Shown here: positions 57,101-64,000 of the stretch, piece by piece | How the letters are laid out: each line of letters opens with the position of its first letter | Numbering within the stretch: position 1 is the stretch's first letter | Assembly: GCA_021234155.1 (NCBI GenBank) | Contig: JAJEKV010000092.1 | Coordinates: 806,001 to 870,000, forward strand | Reading direction: 5' to 3' | Source of the DNA: Isoetes taiwanensis | Taxonomy: Eukaryota; Streptophyta; Lycopodiopsida; Isoetales; Isoetaceae | Length of the DNA: 64,000 nucleotides | Notes under the pieces: generated by a model | Told to the model about the DNA's origin: nothing | Seen by the model: the letters and a program-made list of their open reading frames with translations, nothing else | The model's database searches: none | Program-made: the position numbers and the translations under genes

Positions 57101-59442
57101 ATTTGCCATTCCGAGCCTCCCTGCGTCTCAACGACAAAAAGGGCGGTTTCTACAAGGCCGACATCGACGCCTGCTGGCTTGACAAGTTCTCCTGAACGAT
57201 CTGAATCTTTGGGCCTTCCCGGAGGGGCCCATGAACCAGGATCCAACTGGCCGGATAGGGGAACCCGCCCCGAGGGTGGTCATTAGCGCAGCCCGGGAGC
57301 CGCCAGAAGGGGCTGCCGAACTTTTTTGATCCCCGCCCCCGGGTCCTGGACTCTCTCCCTCTTGTGAGGGATCCCCGCAAGGTCCCCGCCTCGCTTGACT
57401 TGGGGAAGGGTGCCACTCTGTTGCCAATCCGCAACCCCCCCACTGCTCTAATGCTAACCCTTTGACCTAGACCTTCTCCTAAAATTCGAAAATTGGGCCG
57501 TAGGCCGGAGATGAATTAGGATCCAAAAGGGCAAAAAATCGAATTTATTTTCGCAATGCATTATTTATGACTTAATTAATGTCTTGCCATCGCAGTGCCC
57601 CCGACTTCTACTTTGCCACATCGGGAGGAGGACAGGCCCAAACTCCCCCCTCGCCTCCCCCGCTCTTGTTCCACAAGCCGCTTCTTGCCGCCAGTCCCAA
57701 ATGCAATGAGACGGGACTCCCCAAAAACAAAACCCTTCTAGAGCCCGGCAACCCACAAGGTTTACGCTTTAGAGGCCCCTCCTTGTCGATTCTCAGGCCG
57801 ACCTTTGGCCGCGTCTTGAAGTGGGAGTTGGGTGTTGACCACCGCAGCGCTGGAACCCTAAAATCCCTCCTCCTGATAGCTATGTTGCCCCAAATTCTCT
57901 CCCCCAAGGCCCCTGGGATTCCCGGACGCAGGACTCTCCCCTCTCCTGAATGCGAGCCTGGCTCTCGCCAATGGACTCCTCGAACGTCGACATTGCCCTC
58001 GGGGACCAAGTTCCCGGCCGCTGGAAGACCACCCGACTCCAAGAAGCCAAAGTAGCTCACTTCCATCACACCTCCTAGTCAATTGGCGTAGGATGTGGGA
58101 TGCGGGATACCGCCTTGTCGAGGGCGTGTTTCTTTCTTTTGCAAAAACGATCGCGGTAACTTACTCCCTAGGGTAATTTCGCCATTCCTCGACGATTTGG
58201 GGTCGATTTGCCATTCCCGAGCCTCCCTGCGTCCGAACGACAAAACAAGGCGGTTTCTACAAGGCCGACATCAAGACGCCTGGCGGTTTGACAAGTTCTC
58301 CTGACCGACTGAATCTTTGGGCCTTCCCCGAGAGGGGCCCATGAACTGAGGATCCAACGGCCGGATAGGGGAACCTGCCCGGAGGGTGGTCATTAGCGCA
58401 GCCCGGGGGCCGCCAGAAGGGCTGCCTCGAACTTTTTTTTTGGATCCCGGCCCCGGGTCCGGACTCTCCCCCTCTTGTGAGGGATCCCCGCAAGGTCCCG
58501 CCTCGCTTGACTTGGGGAAGGGTGCCAGCTCTGTTCTCCAAACCGCTCCCCCGACCGCTCTAATGCTAACCCTTTGACCTAGACCTTCTCCCGGTGGGCC
58601 TCCCGTATTGGGCGAGATGAATTAGGGATCCAGCCGGCAAAAAAATCGAATTTATTTTTCGCGGCAATGCATTAATTGCGAATTTACTTAATGTCTTGCC
58701 ACCGCAAAATACCGACTTCTACTTGCACATCGGGAGGAGGACAGGGCCCAAACTCCGCCTCCGCCGCCTCCCTTGTTCAGATTTCTCGGCTGCTACTTCT
58801 GGCCAGGTCCCAAATTACGGTGAACCAGGACTCGGCCCCCAAAACGCAAACCCTTCTAGAGCCCCGCAACCCACGGGGTTTACGCTTTTGAGGCCCTTTC
58901 CTTGTCGATCTCGGCCGGACCTTGCGCCGTCTTGAAGTGGAGTTGGGGTGTTGACGCCAGAGCGCGGACCCTAAAATCCTCCGAAGCTGCTTGCCCCAAA
59001 TTTCTCTCCCCAAGGCCAAAATCGATCTGACGGGCGACCTCCCCTCCGAATCGCTGACCGGCTCTGCAATGGACTCAACGCCGACATTGCCCCGGGGACC
59101 AAGTTCCGTGGGACCAAGACTAACTCCAAGAAGCCAAAGTAGCTCACTTCCATCACACCCCAGTCAATTGGCCTAGGATGTGGATGCGATACCGGCTTTG
59201 GAGGGCGGAGTGTTTTTTCTTTGCAAAACCGACCGCGGTAACTTGCTCCCTAGGGTAATTTCGCCATTCCTGACGATTTTATGTGGTCGATTTGCCATTC
59301 CTGAGCCTCCCCGTGCTTGGCAACCCACGTGGTTTACGCTTCGGAGGCCCTCTCCTTGTCGATTCTACGATCGACCTGGCGCCGCGTCTTGAAGTGGAGT
59401 TGGGGTGTTGACGCCGTGAGCTGACCCTAAAAATCCTCCTAA
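51187..59442. repeat. Satellite array B: about 7.5 monomers of ~1.1 kb
   Basis: It is the same monomer as array A, tracked by gtcgatttgccatt at about 51,625, 52,725, 53,837, 54,917, 55,995, 57,098, 58,203 and 59,285, a period of about 1,080-1,110 bp. The array starts inside a monomer (cccttctagagcc) directly against unrelated AT-rich DNA and ends in the same truncated monomer as array A. Bases beside CG differ systematically from array A (ACGC rather than GCGT). Monomers here vary more among themselves than in array A. Confidence 0.95.
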
Positions 59443-62400
59443 GCCGGTATTTATAGTTCATACTTTGGTCTCTATTGTGTTTACCGTGTTATTATGTTCT
59501 CTAAATATTCATGTATGTATGATACAGGCACGCGACGACGGTATACAACCCCCTCGATAAGGTCTATGATATTGTGGTCGCAGACACGCGTATACAACCC
59601 CCGTGATAAGGTCTATGATACAGGTAATCAGAAACGGCATTACTTATGAATTAAGTGCCAACAAATATTGGTAATGAGTATACTTGTTCATTCTCGCTAT
59701 AAACTTGCGCATCTTATATGAAGCCGAGACTCAAGTCAGGTCCAAAACCCTTAGCAAGCAATCTATGAAGAGGTCGCAGCCATATATGAAGTTGTATGTG
59801 ATCATGCACGAGAATATGGCAAATCAAAGAAGCTCTTCTTGCGCTTTGCATGGATCAGAAGTGGGCATGCCTTGTGTAGATTGTATGCGTGAGGAGCAAC
59901 CCGGTGAGCCATATGTTTGCACCGCTACAGCCATGATCGGGCCGGGTAAAGCTTGATTTAGTATGAAAGTATGCAAGTGAAGCTCAATGGTGCACAAGTC
60001 CGGTTTATTAAAGTGGATAGATAAACAAGGATGGAGAGAAATCTAAGTGGATAGATAAACAAGGATAGATAAAATACATAAGTAATGAAACAAATCTAAG
60101 TTGCTAATAATATTAACTTAAAAAAGGACACGCCGCTTGGAACCAAAACATCGCTATAAACCCTCGCTCAACCAAAATTACAAGACGCCAGATAAAAAAA
60201 AAGATTGCTAATAATAATAACTTAATTAAAAAGGACACGCCGTTATAAACCAAAACGCCGCCAAATGAAAGCATAGGGCGGGCTCTAGAATAGGTATAGC
60301 TTAACCGTCCAAATCCTGCATCGACAACAAATTAATTGTCGCGGGCGGCACATTCGTATGGACTCATTATGGAGGTGTACGAAATTGAATATCTCAACTC
60401 AAAATTCAAGGTGAGTAGGATATGTTATATTAAGGTGATTTATTTTGAAGAAGGATCTATCTTGTGCCACCACAATATAGATAAAAACATAAGTAATAAA
60501 ACAAATAGATCTAAGTTGGTAACTTAATAAAAAAAAAAAAAAAAAAAAGACACGCCGGTATACACATTGGCGCCGTTATAAACGCCGCTTAACGACTATT
60601 ATTACGTAATGCTCATTCGCCATTCCCGCAAATACGCCCACCTCTTTTCCGCGCTTCGCTTATGCAGATCGAATATTGTAGTCTCCGATCCATCGGTGAA
60701 AAGCTGTTTTTAATCATCTAAGTTCGTCCGAAAGATAAAAATTTGAGTTTGATTTCTACATTTTCTATCACAAAAATGTCCGAGGTGGAGGCAAACCGGA
60801 CTTTCAACATCCTGCTCAAGAGCAAATGAAGTTAGATTATCAGATAAATGACAGCCTCCACCGGGTAACAATCCTTCTTGTATAATAATTATAATTATAA
60901 TAATAACTTATAATTATAACTTAATAAAAACAAGGCACGCCGTTTAACACAAAGACGCCGTTATGGACGCTTGGCAATCCACTATAAATGCTATAAATGC
61001 ATATAACAAATAGATCTAAGTTGCTAACTTAATTAAAAAAGGACACGCCGGTATACACATTGACGTTGTTATGGACGCCGCTTAACGACTATTACAGACG
61101 CCGTTAACGACGCTACGACGCCGTTAAACGACGCCTGAACTTTTTACGTAAAAACAGGGCGCGCTTTTCCGCCGCCAGTTTTTTGTTCTAAGCTTGTCAA
61201 GGAGCCGCTTTTCGTATGCGATTTTTGGCGCTGATCATCCTTAAGGTCCTTTCCAAGCTTCAAGCAAGCATCCAAAGGTATTTCAATGGATCAATCAACT
61301 CTATTTTTGAATTAGGCTTGTTGTTTGATAGATTTAGGGCTTTTGTTTTTCTTGTTTGTTTTCAATCCATCCCATTTCTATCCTCCTCTTCTTTCCATCC
61401 TTGTTTTTCTTCAATCCATTTCGCCTCTTCTTAGTATGAATCGAATCCTCCTCCTTCTTCTTCCAATCTTATTCCAATCATTGGTTTTTCCTTCTAATCT
61501 TCCGCTCTTCCAATCTTCTATTCATTTTCTTCTTCTTCTTCTTCATCACTTTCTCATTCTATTCAATCTTTTCTTTCCTATCTCCCTTTCTTCTTCTTCT
61601 TCTATTTCTTCTTCTTCTTCCTCTTCTATTTTTTTCCATGGAAGAAGAGGGACGCCGCTGAAAGACGAGGCCCATTCTTCCTCTATTTTTTATTACAAGA
61701 AGGGGACGCCGTTGAAAGATCGAGGCCCCTTCTTTTATGTTCTTCCTTTTTTTTTTTTTTTTTATTTTTTGTTTTTATATGTCAATATATAGTTCTTTTA
61801 ATTAACAATGTAAATAGTTTTAATGTCAATGATCTTTTTAACGTGAATGGTCTTTTTGTTTTTTTTTTAATTTCTTTTATTTATGTAAGTTTTCTAATTA
61901 TTGAATGCCTTTATTTTTTTGCATGTACACTAATAACAAAATGCGCCGCTTTGGAAATCGCTTTTGCAAATCGAAGACATTCTAGGTAAGAATTTGAGTT
62001 TGAGTAGGAGAATAAAATTTTAATGTTTTATTTAGGTTAAAAAAAAACTTGGGGAGACTTGGACAAGGGCATGGTCGGCTCCGCCTTGAGTGGAGAAGAC
62101 TAGGTGTTCGGTCCAAGCTCACCGCTTACTCTTGTAATTTTATTGATTAATGTATTTAGATTAGAAAAAAAAATGGGGAGACTTGGACAAAGGCATGGTC
62201 GGCCCTACTTGAGTGGAGAAGACTAGGTGTTCCTAGTCCAAGCTCACCGCTTACTTTTGTAATTTTATTGATTAATGTATTTAGTTTAGAAAAATTGGGG
62301 GAGACTTGGACAAGGGCATGGTCGGCCCTCCTTTGAGTGGAGAAGACTAGGTGTTCCGGTCCAAGCTCACCACCTACTCTTTTGTTTATTTTTTATTAAT

Positions 62401-64000
62401 ATATCAATAAATAGAAATCTTTACTGATTGGACAAGGGCGTGGTTTTTTGAAAAAATGCATTATTGATTTGAGAAATCAAAGGATGATGATCGTGGTATG
62501 GGGACACGAAATTCATGATGTCTATGCATTGGGATATATTTATGAGATGCTTTCGATTTCGCGGCAAGCTTATGCGACGAATGGAGTGGTTTTAATAATA
62601 ACAACAATGCCCAATGGATTAATCCAACCCATATATACCGACGACGCCTTGACAAGTTGGAGGAGCAAAAACAAGAATGATGTGCCTACGTGAAGACGTA
62701 TTCTCATCACACCCAAAGCTTCCGGGTTGTTGAAGCCTTACAAAGTGTTGGAATATCTTCTACCATGGTTGTGAGACAAAGACGACACATGAAGTGCATG
62801 GATGCCTTGGAGATGTCAAAATTGTTGTTGTCACAACTCAAAGAATGAATACAATATTGTATATCTTGCCATGTTTAAGATTATTAAATTTTTTTAATTG
62901 TCTAATAACCAAATATATAGACACTTTTAATTATTCAAATCCCAATGTTTTGTAATGAACTTCCCATGTTGCTAACATTTACTATGTTATTCATCGCACT
63001 CCATATAAATAACTTGTAAGTTTTTGCACATGTCCAAAGAACCATGGATGCGCACGATGGCATATCTATTGTTCGCAACTTTACTTCGTGGTGGCTTGGT
63101 AGCCTTAATGACAGCCCTAAACCCGCAAAGGCCTTTAAGAGGCTTAAGTTGGTCGCTCGGGTTTAGCTTTCCACCACCGCCACCTCCACGACAGCGGATT
63201 TGGTATGGATTTTTTCTAGGATAAAATGTAAGTTAACCATTTATTTTTAACGCTCTAATGTTTTAAATGTAGCGGTAAATGCGGTTAGCCCTTTCTTTTC
63301 CTATGCATAATGTTCGCCGTCAGGGTTCTCGGGCGATCTTCTTCTCATGAAAGACTAAGAGTCTGGAGGAAAAAGGACCTCGATTCGAGGAGCCGACGAA
63401 GAGCCGGAACTCCGAGATATCAACGAGGTGATAACCCCCGAAGATAGGTGGAATGCCTTGCAACTTGGGATGTCGCCTGCTTTGAAATGGATATTGGCGC
63501 CACGGCCGCTGAACAAAGTAGGCGAGGTCCGTGCCCGCGGACCTCCACGCCATAGCTCATACACTCCTTCGCATTCAATCTTGGGCCCCTTCCCCGGGAC
63601 GAGGGGATCCAACCCGCACGACGAGCACCGACCGCCGCTCACGCCGAGTGGGACGCAATTCCTCTTCAAAAGAGAGGATCAAGGAGCTTTTAGAAGCGAA
63701 TATCCCGAGCTCAAGTCGAGAGATCTCATGGAGGGAGGTTTGTTCAAAGCGTGGTAAACATGTTAAAGCCACCGTGTATTAGGCTCTTTCGCTCTTCATT
63801 ATAACCTCATTGTACTCATATTTTATTTACATTTTGCGTCTGAGGTAATCGAAGAAGTAAAATGAAAGCTCTTGCCAAAGCTACGGAGTCTCGATAGAGG
63901 GTGGCACATGTTCTATCCGGGTTGACTAATGAGGCATTTCAAGTACATCATCTCTCCCATGAGTCGATAATTAGATGACGCCATGTGGACTAAGTCCTTG
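59443..64000. repeat. Tail of the element, copy B (duplicate of 34,641-39,190)
   Basis: The sequence is collinear with 34,641 to about 39,190, including the 47-bp tandem pair, the ggacacg motifs, the polypyrimidine tract, the three ~118-bp repeats, the FEKSK-type frame and the 38.5-kb coding-like text. AT-rich stretches over 100 bp long are identical (for example around 60,005-60,115). Differences concentrate beside CG. It runs off the right edge, so its right terminus is not seen. Confidence 0.95.

Noticed and set aside
51400-59300. Similar open frames in array B
   Set aside because: They are the same repeat shadows as in array A and are not conserved between the two arrays as proteins.

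Overview
This is eukaryotic, almost certainly land-plant, nuclear DNA. It is repeat-rich: degraded Ty3/gypsy and Ty1/copia retrotransposons, a CACTA-like DNA element, kilobase-scale satellite arrays, a tRNA-derived SINE, and intron-containing genes with plant-type splice sites. Two transposase-like genes of a kind I associate with bryophytes and other seedless plants make such a lineage plausible, but nothing in the window proves it. No rRNA, CRISPR, operon or organellar gene block is visible, and almost every open frame is broken.

Layout. 1-1.55 kb: the LTR, gag and start of the protease of a minus-strand Ty3/gypsy element; its LTR carries a perfect five-unit heat-shock element upstream of a TATA box. 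1.6-4.4 kb: a tRNA-like SINE head, then non-coding sequence. 4.6-6.3 kb: a broken copia pol. 6.6-7.7 kb: a tandem duplication of a small 80-codon gene with its own TATA promoter; the first copy is intact, the second has one stop codon. 7.85-19 kb: three related-looking genes. A minus-strand DUF8039/DUF7869-type transposase-like gene, a plus-strand gene with a ParB/sulfiredoxin-like motif, and a plus-strand gene of a second RNase H-like transposase family lie together, with GC-rich palindromes and a foldback in and between them. All three carry stops or frameshifts.

19.8-40.75 kb: a candidate 21-kb CACTA-like element (3-bp flanking repeat aga, CACTACAAG/CTTGGAGTG ends, subterminal repeats built on gacgtcgttnaacgacg). 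It holds a ~1.1-kb satellite of about 12 monomers and a 6-kb low-coding tail. 40.8-46.6 kb: three degraded or hypothetical coding regions of unknown family. 46.6-48.9 kb: a Ty3/gypsy pol remnant (RT end, RNase H, integrase) interrupted by a SINE with a CTAT-repeat tail. 48.9-51.2 kb: AT-rich DNA with diverged repeats. 51.2-64 kb: a second copy of the satellite array (about 7.5 monomers) and of the tail, running off the right edge.

The most striking signal is how the two copies of the satellite-plus-tail module differ. Long AT-rich stretches match exactly, while differences collect around CpG and CNG: copy A tends to read GCGT where copy B reads ACGC, which is its reverse complement. This points to strand-dependent base-calling error at modified cytosines, or to real strand-specific transition mutation. 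It also warns that frameshifts called in the right-hand half may not be real. The candidate biological system is the 7.85-19 kb cluster of two different transposase-like genes around a ParB-like gene.
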